Of a stretch of DNA of 64,000 nucleotides, positions 1 through 8,586 are shown in pieces. Position numbers and translations under genes: made by a program. Source of the stretch: CAWFNW01 sp963817405 (GTDB taxonomy: Bacteria; Actinomycetota; Coriobacteriia; Anaerosomatales; Anaerosomataceae); NCBI GenBank assembly GCA_963817405.1, contig CAWFNW010000003.1:434001-498000 (forward strand). The letters are read 5' to 3'. Each line of letters opens with the position of its first letter. Position 1 is the first letter of the stretch. The notes under the pieces were generated by a model. That model was not told where the DNA came from. It worked only from the letters and a program-made list of their open reading frames with translations, and did not search any database.

Positions 1-83
1 TCGCCAGCGGGGACGCCGCAGCCGACGTCGTCGAGTCGCCCGAGGTCGTCGATGAGACGCCTGCTCCGGAGGACGCCGAGTAA
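1..83 (+). CDS. 3' end of an upstream gene, unidentified
   Basis: Reading in the frame that starts at position 3, an open frame runs to a TAA at 81-83. The 26 visible residues are almost all Ala, Glu, Asp, Val and Pro, i.e. an acidic, low-complexity C-terminal tail. Codon use matches the neighbours, so this is probably a real gene end. In many actinobacteria rho and rpmE lie just before this gene set, and some L31 proteins have such tails, but the tail alone cannot identify the gene. Confidence 0.5.
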   Translation, partial: ASGDAAADVVESPEVVDETPAPEDAE

Positions 84-99
84 CCGCTCCGTTTGCGCT

Positions 100-107
100 G
101 CTATCAT
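100..107 (+). promoter_or_regulatory. Predicted -10 element for thyX
   Basis: GCTATCAT lies between the upstream stop and thyX. It contains the hexamer TATCAT (102-107) and fits a GCTANNNT pattern found before seven other genes in this window. No convincing -35 is visible. Confidence 0.4.
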
Positions 108-135
108 GAGGAGGCGAGCGCAGTCTCGCCTCCTT
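108..135 (+). terminator. Hairpin between upstream gene and thyX
   Basis: An 11-bp stem (108-118 with 125-135, the outermost pair G-T) closes a 6-nt loop. It starts 25 nt after the upstream stop and directly abuts the -10 element. It lacks a U-tract, so it is either a U-less terminator of the upstream gene or a 5' structure of the thyX transcript. Confidence 0.5.
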
Positions 136-176
136 CTGCGTCAGACGGGATTGCGTGTCCGATTCGAGAGGCGTGC

Positions 177-860
177 ATGGACGTCAGGCTTTTGTATCAC
201 ACTCCTGAGCCCGAGCGAGCGGTCGCTGCCGCCGCGCGCCTCTGTTACGCACCGGTCGGCGCCGCGGATCTGCTCGAGAACCTCTCTGAGGCGGCGGTTC
301 GCCGGGTACTGAAGACGATCATGACGTCCGGGCACCTCTCGGCGCTCGAGCACGCTTCCTACACGTTCGCGATCGATGGGGTGTCCCGGGCGCTCACGCA
401 CCAGCTGGTGCGGCACCGTTTGGCGTCGTATAACCAGCAGTCGCAGCGCTACGTTCGCTACGATGAGCCGCCGGCGTTCATCGAACCGTCGACTGTCGCC
501 ACCGATCCGGAGGCACACGAGCTTTTCCGCTCGGCAACCGAGACCGCATTCGACGCCTACCGTACGCTCATCAAGCGCGGCGTCCCTGCCGAAGACGCGC
601 GCTACCTGCTGCCGAACGCGATGGAGACGAAGATCGTCGTCACGATGAACGTGCGGGAGTTGCTGCACTTCTTCGAGCTTCGGTGCTGCAAGCGGGCCCA
701 GTGGGAGATTCGCGCCCTTGCGCTTGAAATGCTCGACCTTGTCCTTTCAACCGCGCCGTACCTCTTCATGGACGCCGGGGCGTCATGCCGCCGGGGACCG
801 TGCCGTGAGGGGAAGATGACCTGCGGCGACCCCTACCCGAAGGCGCCGCAACGTGACTGA
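177..860 (+). CDS. thyX: FAD-dependent thymidylate synthase ThyX
   Basis: Flavin-dependent methylation of dUMP to dTMP using methylenetetrahydrofolate, with NADPH as reductant; cytosolic. The 227-residue protein carries the ThyX signature RHRLASYNQQSQR at residues 79-91, and the C-terminus has a cysteine-containing tail ending in GKMTCG, common in ThyX of anaerobes. The ATG at 177 is chosen over an upstream in-frame ATG at 93 because GAGAGG lies just before it, and because the earlier start would place the conserved N-terminus behind non-conserved sequence overlapping the hairpin. The stop overlaps the next gene by 8 nt. A dCMP deaminase at 7000 could supply the dUMP. Confidence 0.95.
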   Translation: MDVRLLYHTPEPERAVAAAARLCYAPVGAADLLENLSEAAVRRVLKTIMTSGHLSALEHASYTFAIDGVSRALTHQLVRHRLASYNQQSQRYVRYDEPPAFIEPSTVATDPEAHELFRSATETAFDAYRTLIKRGVPAEDARYLLPNAMETKIVVTMNVRELLHFFELRCCKRAQWEIRALALEMLDLVLSTAPYLFMDAGASCRRGPCREGKMTCGDPYPKAPQRD

Positions 861-1851
861 AGCGAAGACTCCCGTCGAACCGCCGGTGACCCACACGCAC
901 ATCGGCGGACAGGCCCTGCTCGAGGGCATCATGATGCGCGGCAAGTACAACTGGGCGGTCGCCGTGCGCGAGCCAAGCGGTGTGATCTACACCGAGGAGC
1001 ACGACCTCGTCTCGGCGAAGGACCGCCACGCCTGGCTCAAGTGGCCGATCATCCGAGGGATGTGGGGCTTCTACGAGACGATGGCGCTCGCTATCAAGGC
1101 CTTTGGCATCTCGGCCGAGCATGCAGGTGAGACCGAGGACGAGCAGCTGAGCTCCAAGGAGATCGGCGTGACGATGATCCTTGGTGTTGTGCTCGCGGTC
1201 GGGCTCTTCATCGTGGCGCCGGCGTTCATCACCAACTGGCTCGTCGGCTCGCAGATCGAGCGGCCGCTCACCTGGAACATCGTGGACGGCGCGCTCCGCC
1301 TCGCCGTCTTCTTCGGCTACATCTGGGCGATCAGCCGCATCAAGGACATCCAGCGCGTGTTCGCCTATCACGGTGCCGAGCACAAGACGATCCACGCATA
1401 CGAGCACGGCCTGCCGCTCGAGGTCGAGAACATCCGGCGCTGGAAGACGCTCCACGTCCGGTGCGGCACGTCGTTTCTGCTCATGGTCATGGTCATCGCG
1501 GTGATCGTGTTCTCGCTCGTTCCGGGTAAGGCGATTCTCGCTGCATGGGGCGTGGCGGGGGGACCGTGGGTCTTGTTGTTCAACATAGGGATACGCATCG
1601 TGCTGCTGCCTCTCATCGCAGGACTCGCCTACGAGGTCACGGTGAAGTGGGCGGGTTCGCACCCGAACAGCCCCGTCGTCAAGGTGGCGATGTGGCCGGG
1701 CATGCAGCTGCAGCGCATGACCACGCGCGAGCCCGAGGACGACATGATCGAGATCGCGGTCGCCGCGATGAATCTCATCGTCGCCCGTGAGGACCGCGAG
1801 GCGGAAGCAGCGCCGTCCGGGACTCCCGTCGCGATACCCGTACTCGACTGA
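853..1851 (+). CDS. DUF1385 (YqhQ-like) membrane protein
   Basis: A 332-residue protein of the DUF1385/YqhQ family, whose function is not established. The N-terminal GGQALLEGIMMRG block, typical of the family, is present at about residue 18. Four hydrophobic segments are visible at about 107-127, 150-170, 214-232 and 240-265, so it is an integral membrane protein with conserved soluble N-terminal and middle parts. It starts at GTG inside the end of thyX (8-nt overlap) and precedes prfA, an arrangement often seen in actinobacteria and Firmicutes, suggesting co-transcription. A role with translation genes cannot be deduced from the sequence. Confidence 0.85.
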   Translation: MTEAKTPVEPPVTHTHIGGQALLEGIMMRGKYNWAVAVREPSGVIYTEEHDLVSAKDRHAWLKWPIIRGMWGFYETMALAIKAFGISAEHAGETEDEQLSSKEIGVTMILGVVLAVGLFIVAPAFITNWLVGSQIERPLTWNIVDGALRLAVFFGYIWAISRIKDIQRVFAYHGAEHKTIHAYEHGLPLEVENIRRWKTLHVRCGTSFLLMVMVIAVIVFSLVPGKAILAAWGVAGGPWVLLFNIGIRIVLLPLIAGLAYEVTVKWAGSHPNSPVVKVAMWPGMQLQRMTTREPEDDMIEIAVAAMNLIVAREDREAEAAPSGTPVAIPVLD

Positions 1852-1901
1852 CGAGCCGCCCGCTCCGACCGCCCCGCGACTCAGAGAGACCCGGTGTCAC
1901 C

Positions 1902-2969
1902 ATGCGTGAGAAGCTCCAGAGGATCGTGCAGGCCTACGACGACCTGACCGCGAGACTCGGCCAGCCTGAAGTCCTTACGGACCAGAAGGAGTACGCGCGT
2001 CTCGCTAAGGAGCATCGCAAGCAGACCCCGCTCGCCGAGAAGGCACGTGAGTACCTCGAGGCGCGCAGCCAGCTTGACGAGGCCAAGGAGATGTTGCGTG
2101 CCGAGAGCGACGCGGAGCTCAAGGACCTCGCAGCCGAGGAGATCAAGGATATCGAGGACCGTCTCCCGCAGATGGAAGACGAGCTCAAAGTCATGCTGCT
2201 GCCGGGCGATCCCAACGACGACCGCGACATCATCGTCGAGATCCGCGGCGGCGCGGGGGGCGACGAGGCCGCGATCTTCGCGGGCGATCTCTACCGCATG
2301 TACCTGCGCTATGCGGAGGCGCGGCGCTGGAAGGTCGAGGAGATCGACGCCAGCGAGAGCGAGGCTGGCGGCTTCAAGGAGATCTCGTTCCGCATCCGCG
2401 GGGACAAGGTCTACTCGCGGATGAAGTACGAGAGCGGTGTCCACCGCGTCCAGCGCGTGCCGGCCACGGAGTCCCAAGGTCGCATCCACACTTCGACGGC
2501 GACCGTCGCCGTGCTCCCGGAAGCCGACGACGTCGAGATCGACGTGAACCCGAGCGATCTCCGCGTCGACGTCTACCGCTCGAGCGGGCCCGGTGGGCAG
2601 TCCGTCAACACGACCGACTCGGCGGTGCGAATCACGCACCTGCCGACCGGGCTTGTCGTGCAGTCGCAGAACCAGAAGAGCCAACTCCAGAACAAGGAGG
2701 CGGCGATGCGCGTCCTGCGCGCCCGTCTTCTCGAACAGGAGATCGAGCGGCAGCAAGCCGAGCTCGGCGCACAGCGCCGCAGCCAGATCGGATCGGGCGA
2801 CCGAAGCGAGAAGATCCGAACCTACAACTTCCCGCAGGACCGCGTCACCGATCACCGCATCGGTCTCACCGTCCACAACCTGCCCGCGGTCATGATGGGC
2901 GAGATCGACGAGCTCATCGAAGGGCTCACAGCGGCCGACCGCGCGGAACGGCTCTCGGCGGTCGTGTAG
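1902..2969 (+). CDS. prfA: Peptide chain release factor 1
   Basis: Class I release factor recognising UAA and UAG at the ribosomal A site and triggering peptidyl-tRNA hydrolysis. The 355-residue length is normal. The stop-codon recognition tripeptide is PAT at 187-189, in the context RVPATESQGR, the RF1 form of PxT. The GGQ catalytic loop is at 231-233. The Gln of GGQ is the substrate of the methyltransferase PrmC, encoded immediately downstream with a 1-nt overlap (TAGTG), so the pair is surely co-transcribed. A paralogue, RF2, is at 59132. Confidence 0.97.
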   Translation: MREKLQRIVQAYDDLTARLGQPEVLTDQKEYARLAKEHRKQTPLAEKAREYLEARSQLDEAKEMLRAESDAELKDLAAEEIKDIEDRLPQMEDELKVMLLPGDPNDDRDIIVEIRGGAGGDEAAIFAGDLYRMYLRYAEARRWKVEEIDASESEAGGFKEISFRIRGDKVYSRMKYESGVHRVQRVPATESQGRIHTSTATVAVLPEADDVEIDVNPSDLRVDVYRSSGPGGQSVNTTDSAVRITHLPTGLVVQSQNQKSQLQNKEAAMRVLRARLLEQEIERQQAELGAQRRSQIGSGDRSEKIRTYNFPQDRVTDHRIGLTVHNLPAVMMGEIDELIEGLTAADRAERLSAVV

Positions 2970-3850
2970 TGGCCGAGCGCGTCTGGACCTGCAAAGAAGC
3001 GCTCGCGTGGACGGTCGAGTACCTCACGCGGCGTGACGACGAGCACCCACGGCGGTCGGCCGAGTGGCTGCTCTCAGCAGCGACCGGCCTCAGCCGTGTC
3101 GAGATCTACGCGCTCCACGACCGGCCGCTGACTCCCGACGAGCGAACGCGCTTCAGGGAGCACATCGAGCGCCGGGCAGCCGGCGAGCCGCTGCAGTACG
3201 TCACGGGCGAGATGCCCTTCCGCCGCCTCATCATCCACGTTGAGCGCGGCGTGTTCATTCCGCGCCCGGAGACCGAGGTTCTCGTTGATGTCGTCATCGA
3301 CGGCCTCGTTGGAGTCAGTGAGCCGCACGTGGTCGACCTGTGCACCGGTTCCGGCTGTGTCGCGGTGTCGATCGCGCACGAGGTTCCGACCTCCCACGTA
3401 TGGGCGATCGATGCCAACCAACAGGCGGTTGAGGCCGCTCGTCGTAACGCTCTGTACGCGGGTGTGCAGAACAGGGTACAAGTACTTCATGGAGATATGT
3501 TCTCGTCGCTCACGCCCGAGCTCGCCGGCCGCCTCGATGTGGTCGTCGCGAACCCGCCGTACATCCCCAGCGCTCAGGTGCCGGACCTCCCCGTGGAGGT
3601 GCTCGGCTTCGAGCCGCGCCTGGCGCTCGATGGCGGGCCGAACGGGCTTCGGGAGGCGAGACGGATCGCCGAGGGTGCTCATCGTTGGTTGAGGCCGAAC
3701 GGGTTGCTGGCGATGGAGCTCGCCTCGGACCGCGCGACCGCGATGGCGGAGGAGATGCGCGGGTCATATGAGGAAGTACAGGTCCGACAAGACCTGACAG
3801 GACGGGACAGAATCGTCGTCGGCAGGAAACGGGAGGCGAGTCACAGATGA
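2969..3850 (+). CDS. prmC: Release factor glutamine methyltransferase PrmC
   Basis: SAM-dependent N5-methylation of the GGQ glutamine of release factors. The 293-residue protein has an N-terminal helical release-factor-binding domain (about 1-90), the SAM motif DLCTGSGC at 123-130 and the catalytic NPPY motif at 195-198. The GTG start shares its G with the prfA stop. It is followed by tsaC with a 4-nt overlap, so prfA, prmC and tsaC form a tight translation-quality operon. Confidence 0.95.
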   Translation: MAERVWTCKEALAWTVEYLTRRDDEHPRRSAEWLLSAATGLSRVEIYALHDRPLTPDERTRFREHIERRAAGEPLQYVTGEMPFRRLIIHVERGVFIPRPETEVLVDVVIDGLVGVSEPHVVDLCTGSGCVAVSIAHEVPTSHVWAIDANQQAVEAARRNALYAGVQNRVQVLHGDMFSSLTPELAGRLDVVVANPPYIPSAQVPDLPVEVLGFEPRLALDGGPNGLREARRIAEGAHRWLRPNGLLAMELASDRATAMAEEMRGSYEEVQVRQDLTGRDRIVVGRKREASHR

Positions 3851-4491
3851 GCAAGGTGATACATATCGACCCCGAAAACCCTTCGGCGGAAGTGGTCAAT
3901 CTCGCGGCAACGGTACTCCGTGACGGCGGAATCGTCGTCTTTCCGACGGAGACCGTGTACGGGATCGGCGCTTCCGCAACATCCTGTTTCGGACCGCACG
4001 AGATCATCGACATCAAGATGCGGCCCAAGAACAAACCGCTTCCCTGGCTTGTGGAGGACGAGAACGCGCTCGACGTCTACGGCGTTGACGTGCCCGAGTA
4101 CGCGCATCGTCTGGCCCGGGCCTTCTGGCCCGGCGCTCTCACCATCGTCGTCAAGGCGGCCGACATCGTCGCGCCCGAGTTCCGCGACGAGCGCGGCACG
4201 GTCGCGCTTCGCTGCCCGGACCACGATCTCGTGCAGGAGCTCATCCGCGCGTCTGGCAACGCCATCGTCACCACGTCGGCCAACACATCCGGCAAGCCTG
4301 CGGCGAGCTCTTTCGACGAGCTCGAAGAGCGCATCATCGCCGCGGCGGATCTCACGCTTGACGGTGGCGAGACGCTGCACGGCGTTCACTCTACCGTCGT
4401 CGACTGCACGGGTCCCGCACCGGTGATCAGCCGCGACGGCGCCATTCCGGTCGAACAGATCATGGCCGCGGCCACGGGGCTCGACGCCTGA
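3847..4491 (+). CDS. tsaC: L-threonylcarbamoyladenylate synthase (TsaC/Sua5/YrdC)
   Basis: Makes threonylcarbamoyl-AMP from threonine, bicarbonate and ATP for the t6A37 modification of ANN-decoding tRNAs. At 214 residues it is the short YrdC-only form without the Sua5 C-terminal domain. The nucleotide-binding signature is visible as FPTETVYGIGA near residue 35 and the K-x-R-x-K-x-x-P-L motif as KMRPKNKPL near 58. It starts at ATG 3847, overlapping the prmC stop by 4 nt, and the intergenic hairpin that follows probably ends this operon. Confidence 0.92.
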   Translation: MSKVIHIDPENPSAEVVNLAATVLRDGGIVVFPTETVYGIGASATSCFGPHEIIDIKMRPKNKPLPWLVEDENALDVYGVDVPEYAHRLARAFWPGALTIVVKAADIVAPEFRDERGTVALRCPDHDLVQELIRASGNAIVTTSANTSGKPAASSFDELEERIIAAADLTLDGGETLHGVHSTVVDCTGPAPVISRDGAIPVEQIMAAATGLDA

Positions 4492-4504
4492 GAAGATGTT
4501 CCTT

Positions 4505-4512
4505 GCTACAAT
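4505..4512 (+). promoter_or_regulatory. Predicted -10 element for rpiB
   Basis: GCTACAAT contains the hexamer TACAAT, identical in form to the element before the glycosyltransferase gene at 31371. No clear -35 hexamer is seen at the expected distance. Confidence 0.45.
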
Positions 4513-4542
4513 GCGGGAGGCGCCCCACCGGGTGCCTCCCGC
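4513..4542 (+). terminator. 12-bp hairpin abutting the rpiB -10 box
   Basis: Stem 4513-4524 with 4531-4542 (one G-T pair) and a 6-nt loop. It begins 22 nt after the tsaC stop and immediately after the -10 hexamer. There is no U-tract. It most likely ends the tsaC transcript, but it would also lie at the very 5' end of an rpiB transcript. Confidence 0.55.
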
Positions 4543-4565
4543 CGTTGCATCCGAGGGGACAGTGC

Positions 4566-5024
4566 ATGCGCATCGCCATCGGCAGTGACCACGGTGGCTT
4601 CGAGCTCAAGGAGCAGGTCAAGGCCCATATGGCGGGGGGCGGTCACGACGTGGTCGACGTCGGCACGAACGGATTGGCGTCGGTCGACTATCCCGACTTC
4701 GCGAGCCACGTGGGCGATGCGGTCGCCCGCGCCGAGGTCGACTTCGGCGTTCTCGTGTGCGGATCCGGGTTAGGAATGGAGATCGCCGCCAACAAGGTCG
4801 CGGGCGTGCGCGCGGTGCAGGTGATGGACGTCGAGATGGCAAAGATGTCGCGGCTGCACAACGATGCCAACGTGGTCACACTCGCCGGTCGGTACCTCGA
4901 GCCGGAGCAAGCACGGCGGATCGTCGACACGTTCCTCTCCACGTCGTTTGAGGGAGGCCGCCACCAGCGGCGGATCGACAAGATCACGGAACTCGAGCAC
5001 AAAGGCGTGGCGGAGGCAGACTAG
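4566..5024 (+). CDS. rpiB: Ribose-5-phosphate isomerase B
   Basis: Interconverts ribulose 5-phosphate and ribose 5-phosphate in the non-oxidative pentose phosphate pathway. The 152-residue length fits the RpiB/LacAB family. SDHGGFELK at the N-terminus and the catalytic cysteine region CGSGLGM (Cys65) are present. The start at 4566 has GAGGGGACA just upstream and gives the family N-terminus MRIAIGSDHGG. glyA follows after 28 nt. A split transketolase at 61926-63715 could work in the same pathway. Confidence 0.94.
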   Translation: MRIAIGSDHGGFELKEQVKAHMAGGGHDVVDVGTNGLASVDYPDFASHVGDAVARAEVDFGVLVCGSGLGMEIAANKVAGVRAVQVMDVEMAKMSRLHNDANVVTLAGRYLEPEQARRIVDTFLSTSFEGGRHQRRIDKITELEHKGVAEAD

Positions 5025-5052
5025 CACCACACGATCACAGGGGAGCCGTCGC

Positions 5053-6300
5053 ATGGCACTGCACTACATCTCCAGGCAAGACCCGGAACTCGCCTCCGCA
5101 CTCGACGCCGAGCTCGACCGCCAGCGATCGACGATCGAGCTTATCGCTTCCGAGAACTTCGTCTCGATGGCGGTGCTCGAGGCGGCGGGGACCGTGCTCA
5201 CCAACAAGTACGCCGAGGGCTACCCGGGCAAGCGATACTACGGTGGGTGCGAGAAGGTCGACGTCGTCGAGGAGTTGGCCCGCGACCGCGCAAAGGAGCT
5301 TTTCGGCGCCGACCACGCCAACGTGCAACCGCACGCCGGCGCACCGGCGAACCTCGCGGTCTACTTCGCCATGCTGACGCCGGGCGACACCATTCTCGGC
5401 ATGAACCTCGCCCACGGTGGCCACCTCACGCACGGCTCGCCGGTGAACTTCTCGGGCAAATGGTTCCACGTCATACCGTACGGGCTCGACCTGGTGACCG
5501 AAACGATCGACTACGACGAAGTCGAGCGACTGGCGAAGGAGCACCGGCCCAGACTCATCATCGCTGGCGCGTCGGCGTATCCGCGCACGATCGACTTCGA
5601 GCGCTTCGGCGCCATTGCTCGCGATGTCGGCGCGTATCTGATGGTGGACATGGCCCACATCGCCGGCCTCGTGGCCACCGGCGCGCATCCAAGCCCCGTC
5701 CCGCATGCCGACTTCGTGACCTCGACCTCGCACAAGACGCTGCGCGGCCCTCGTTCCGGCTTCATCCTGTGCAAGGCGGAGCATGCGACAGCCATCGACA
5801 AGGCCGTCTTCCCGGGCCTTCAGGGCGGCCCGCTCGAGCACATCATCGCGGCCAAGGCGGTCGCATTCCACGAGGCGATGCAGCCCGAGTTCGCCACCTA
5901 CATCGACCAGGTCGTCCTCAACGCGCGCGCGATGGGCGAGGCGATGGCCGAGTGCGGGTTGCGGCTCGTCTCCGGCGGCACGGACAACCACCTCATGCTC
6001 GTGGACCTGCGCCCGGCCGAGATCACCGGCAAGGAGGCCCAGGCGCTCTTGGAAGAGGTCGGGATCACGGTCAACAAGAACGCGATTCCGAACGACCCGG
6101 AGAGCCCGTTCGTCACGAGCGGGATTCGCGTGGGGTCGCCTGCGATGACCACGCGGGGCTTCTCCGAAGGCGAAGCGCACACAGTCGGCTGCCTGATTGC
6201 AAAGACGCTGTTCAACCGGCACGACTCGGCGACGCTCGCGACGATCACCGAGGAGATCCGCGCGCTCATCGATGCGCACCCGCTCTATCCCGAGCTCTGA
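5053..6300 (+). CDS. glyA: Serine hydroxymethyltransferase
   Basis: PLP enzyme converting serine and tetrahydrofolate to glycine and methylene-THF, the one-carbon donor for ThyX. The 415-residue length is normal. The PLP lysine is Lys228 in TSTSHKTLRGPRSG. The phosphate-binding loop, usually QPHSGSQAN or QPHSGAQAN, reads QPHAGAPAN at residues 92-100: the first Ser is Ala and the Gln is Pro, an unusual variant. The start at 5053 has GGGGAG upstream. It lies between rpiB and upp in the same direction with short gaps. Confidence 0.95.
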   Translation: MALHYISRQDPELASALDAELDRQRSTIELIASENFVSMAVLEAAGTVLTNKYAEGYPGKRYYGGCEKVDVVEELARDRAKELFGADHANVQPHAGAPANLAVYFAMLTPGDTILGMNLAHGGHLTHGSPVNFSGKWFHVIPYGLDLVTETIDYDEVERLAKEHRPRLIIAGASAYPRTIDFERFGAIARDVGAYLMVDMAHIAGLVATGAHPSPVPHADFVTSTSHKTLRGPRSGFILCKAEHATAIDKAVFPGLQGGPLEHIIAAKAVAFHEAMQPEFATYIDQVVLNARAMGEAMAECGLRLVSGGTDNHLMLVDLRPAEITGKEAQALLEEVGITVNKNAIPNDPESPFVTSGIRVGSPAMTTRGFSEGEAHTVGCLIAKTLFNRHDSATLATITEEIRALIDAHPLYPEL

Positions 6301-6331
6301 CCGAAAGCAGGAAGCAGTGGAGGAGGCACCG

Positions 6332-6976
6332 ATGCCCGAGCACGCTTGGGACAACGTCGTCGTCATGGAGCACCCGCTCATCCAGCACAAGCTCTCGATC
6401 CTGCGGGACATCCGCACGGGAGCGAAGGAGTTCCGTGAGCTCGTCAAGGAGCTCGCGATGCTCATGGCGTACGAGGCCACGCGCGGCTTCCAGTTGGCTG
6501 AGACGACGGTCACGACGCCCATCCAAGAGACGACGACGTACGTCCTCGCCGGCAAGAAGGTCGCGGTCATTCCGATCCTCCGTGCCGGTCTGGGCATGGT
6601 GGAGGGAATCCTCGAGCTGATCCCCGCCGCGAAGGTCGGGCACGTGGGCCTCTACCGCGACCCCGAGACGCTCATGCCGGTCGAGTATTACTTCAAGGTC
6701 CCCGAGGACATCGGCGAGAGGGACATCCTCATCGTCGACCCCATGCTCGCCACCGGCGGCTCCGCCGCCGCTGCCGTTCAGTTCCTGCGCGATCGGGGTG
6801 CCAAGGCGATCAACCTCCTCTGCATCATCGCGGCCCCTGAAGGGATCGACACCGTGGTTGGCGCCTGCGAGGACGTCACCATCTACACCTGCGCGGTGGA
6901 CAGCCACCTCAACGATCACGGCTACATCGTGCCGGGTCTGGGTGATGCGGGTGACCGGCTCTTCGGGACCAAGTAG
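6332..6976 (+). CDS. upp: Uracil phosphoribosyltransferase
   Basis: Salvages uracil with PRPP to UMP. The 214-residue length is standard. The PRPP-binding loop is DPMLATGGSAAAAVQ near residues 137-151, and the uracil-binding C-terminal region IVPGLGDAGDR near the end is intact. The start is fixed by a strong GGAGGAGG site at 6319-6326. It belongs to the run rpiB, glyA, upp, dCMP deaminase, tagO, a gene order often seen upstream of the ATP synthase operon in Gram-positive bacteria. Confidence 0.96.
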   Translation: MPEHAWDNVVVMEHPLIQHKLSILRDIRTGAKEFRELVKELAMLMAYEATRGFQLAETTVTTPIQETTTYVLAGKKVAVIPILRAGLGMVEGILELIPAAKVGHVGLYRDPETLMPVEYYFKVPEDIGERDILIVDPMLATGGSAAAAVQFLRDRGAKAINLLCIIAAPEGIDTVVGACEDVTIYTCAVDSHLNDHGYIVPGLGDAGDRLFGTK

Positions 6977-6999
6977 TCGAGCGGGATCGGGGGCGGGGC

Positions 7000-7455
7000 A
7001 TGCCACGACCTTCGTGGGACGAGTACTTCATGGCGATCGCCGAGCAGGTGGGCGGTCGCTCAACGTGCCTGAGACGCAGAATCGGCGCGGTTGTGGTGAA
7101 GGACAAGCGTATCCTCGCCACCGGCTATAACGGCGTGCCATCGGGGCTCGCCCACTGCGTGGACGTCGGCTGCATCAGGGACCAGCGCGGTATTCCCAGC
7201 GGCACCCAGCACGAACTCTGCCGCGGCATCCACGCGGAGCAGAATGCAGTCATCCAGGCCGCAAAGCACGGTACCGCTATCGCCGGCTCGACCGTGTATA
7301 CCACGCATCACCCCTGCGTGTTGTGCGCGAAGATCCTCATCAACGCAGGGATCACGGACATCGTGTACCGGGAAGCGTATCCGGACGCTCTCTCGGTCGA
7401 ACTCCTCAATGAGGCCGGCGTCACGATGAGACGCCTCGGGAGCGCCGAGGCGTGA
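7000..7455 (+). CDS. comEB: Deoxycytidylate (dCMP) deaminase, ComEB-like
   Basis: Zinc-dependent deamination of dCMP to dUMP, the substrate of ThyX at the start of the window. The 151-residue protein has the CDA-fold zinc motif HAEQNA (78-83, His and catalytic Glu) and PCVLC (105-109, two Cys). A second Cys/His cluster at 53-74 matches the extra zinc site of dCMP deaminases and argues against a tRNA or cytidine deaminase. The last four bases overlap the GTG of tagO. Confidence 0.9.
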   Translation: MPRPSWDEYFMAIAEQVGGRSTCLRRRIGAVVVKDKRILATGYNGVPSGLAHCVDVGCIRDQRGIPSGTQHELCRGIHAEQNAVIQAAKHGTAIAGSTVYTTHHPCVLCAKILINAGITDIVYREAYPDALSVELLNEAGVTMRRLGSAEA

Positions 7456-8525
7456 ACATCGCGCACTACGCGATCGTCGCCGCCGTCGCGCTCGGGGTGA
7501 CGATCGGTGTCACGCCGCTCGTGCGCACTGCCGGAATCAGGTGGGGGATCGTCTCGCACCCCGGCGGACGCCACGTCCACTCCGGGGTCGTCCCTCGTAT
7601 CGGGGGTCTGGCGATGTTCATCGGGGTCGCCGCGGGGCTGCTCACGCAGTACCTCGGCGAGCGCTTCTGGGGCTTCGATGACGTGCTCGCCAAGATGGGA
7701 CGGCCGGGCATCGGTGTCATGCTTGGAGCCGCGCTGATGTTCACCGTCGGCTTCCTCGACGACGTCTTCGATCTCCGGCCGTGGCAGAAGCTCCTGGGGC
7801 AGGCCGGCGCCGCAGGCGTCGTCATTGCCCTGGGCGTAAAGATCAGCTTCGTCAGCAACCCGTTCGGGGGTGGCATCTTCCTCCTCGGCGTACTGTCGGT
7901 GCCGCTGACCATCTTCTGGATCGTGGGCTTCGCGAACATCGTCAACCTCATCGACGGCCTCGACGGTCTCGCCGCGGGGGTCACGGCCATCGCCGCGGCG
8001 AGCTTCCTCGTGCTTGCGGTCCAGGGCAACGTGTTCGGCGCCGCGGTCGTCGCGGCCGCCCTCTTGGGTGCGTGTGTCGGGTTCCTCCGCTACAACTTCA
8101 ACCCTGCGAGCATCTTCATGGGGGACAGCGGGGCGCTCTTCCTCGGGTTCGTGCTCGCTTGCATCGCCCTGCTGGGCGTGATGAAGTCGGTCGCCGCCAT
8201 CACCCTGGTGGTGCCGCTGCTGATCGTGGGCGTACCCATCTTCGACACGCTCTCCGCGATCATCCGACGAAGCCGCCACGGTCAGCCGATCCAGACTGCC
8301 GATAGGGGCCACATCCACCATCGGCTGTTGGGACGTGGATTCAACCAGCGCCAGACGGTGCTGATCATCTACATCTGGTCCATCGCGCTCGCCGTCGGCG
8401 GCTACGCGATGCGGTGGTCGCCGCCCGTCTTCCGGGTAATCACGCTCGCGATCCTCGCGGCGCTTTCGGGGCTGATGGCTCACTGGCTGGGCCTGTTCGA
8501 AGCCGCGCATCACGAGGACGAGTAA
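7452..8525 (+). CDS. tagO: Undecaprenyl-phosphate GlcNAc-1-phosphate transferase (TagO/WecA family)
   Basis: Transfers an N-acetylhexosamine-1-phosphate from a UDP-sugar onto undecaprenyl phosphate, the first membrane step of wall teichoic acid or other glycopolymers. The 357-residue protein has about ten or eleven membrane segments and the family motifs LIDGLDGLAAG (about 164-174), MGDSGALFLGF (about 222-232) and HIHHRLL (about 286-292). MraY is less likely because of these WecA/TagO-type motifs. It starts at GTG 7452 overlapping comEB. It is the likely initiator for the polymer assembled by the genes at 17.6-36 kb. Confidence 0.9.
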   Translation: MNIAHYAIVAAVALGVTIGVTPLVRTAGIRWGIVSHPGGRHVHSGVVPRIGGLAMFIGVAAGLLTQYLGERFWGFDDVLAKMGRPGIGVMLGAALMFTVGFLDDVFDLRPWQKLLGQAGAAGVVIALGVKISFVSNPFGGGIFLLGVLSVPLTIFWIVGFANIVNLIDGLDGLAAGVTAIAAASFLVLAVQGNVFGAAVVAAALLGACVGFLRYNFNPASIFMGDSGALFLGFVLACIALLGVMKSVAAITLVVPLLIVGVPIFDTLSAIIRRSRHGQPIQTADRGHIHHRLLGRGFNQRQTVLIIYIWSIALAVGGYAMRWSPPVFRVITLAILAALSGLMAHWLGLFEAAHHEDE

Positions 8526-8551
8526 CGCCGGACATCGCCGCTCGCCGTTTC

Positions 8552-8580
8552 TTGTGGCACCCAAAGTCATGTTGTATAGT
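8552..8580 (+). promoter_or_regulatory. Promoter of the ATP synthase operon
   Basis: TTGTGG (8552-8557), a 17-nt spacer and TATAGT (8575-8580): good spacing and hexamers for a housekeeping sigma factor. It sits 27 nt after the tagO stop and 185 nt before the first atp gene. Confidence 0.7.
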
Positions 8581-8586
8581 GGGCAC

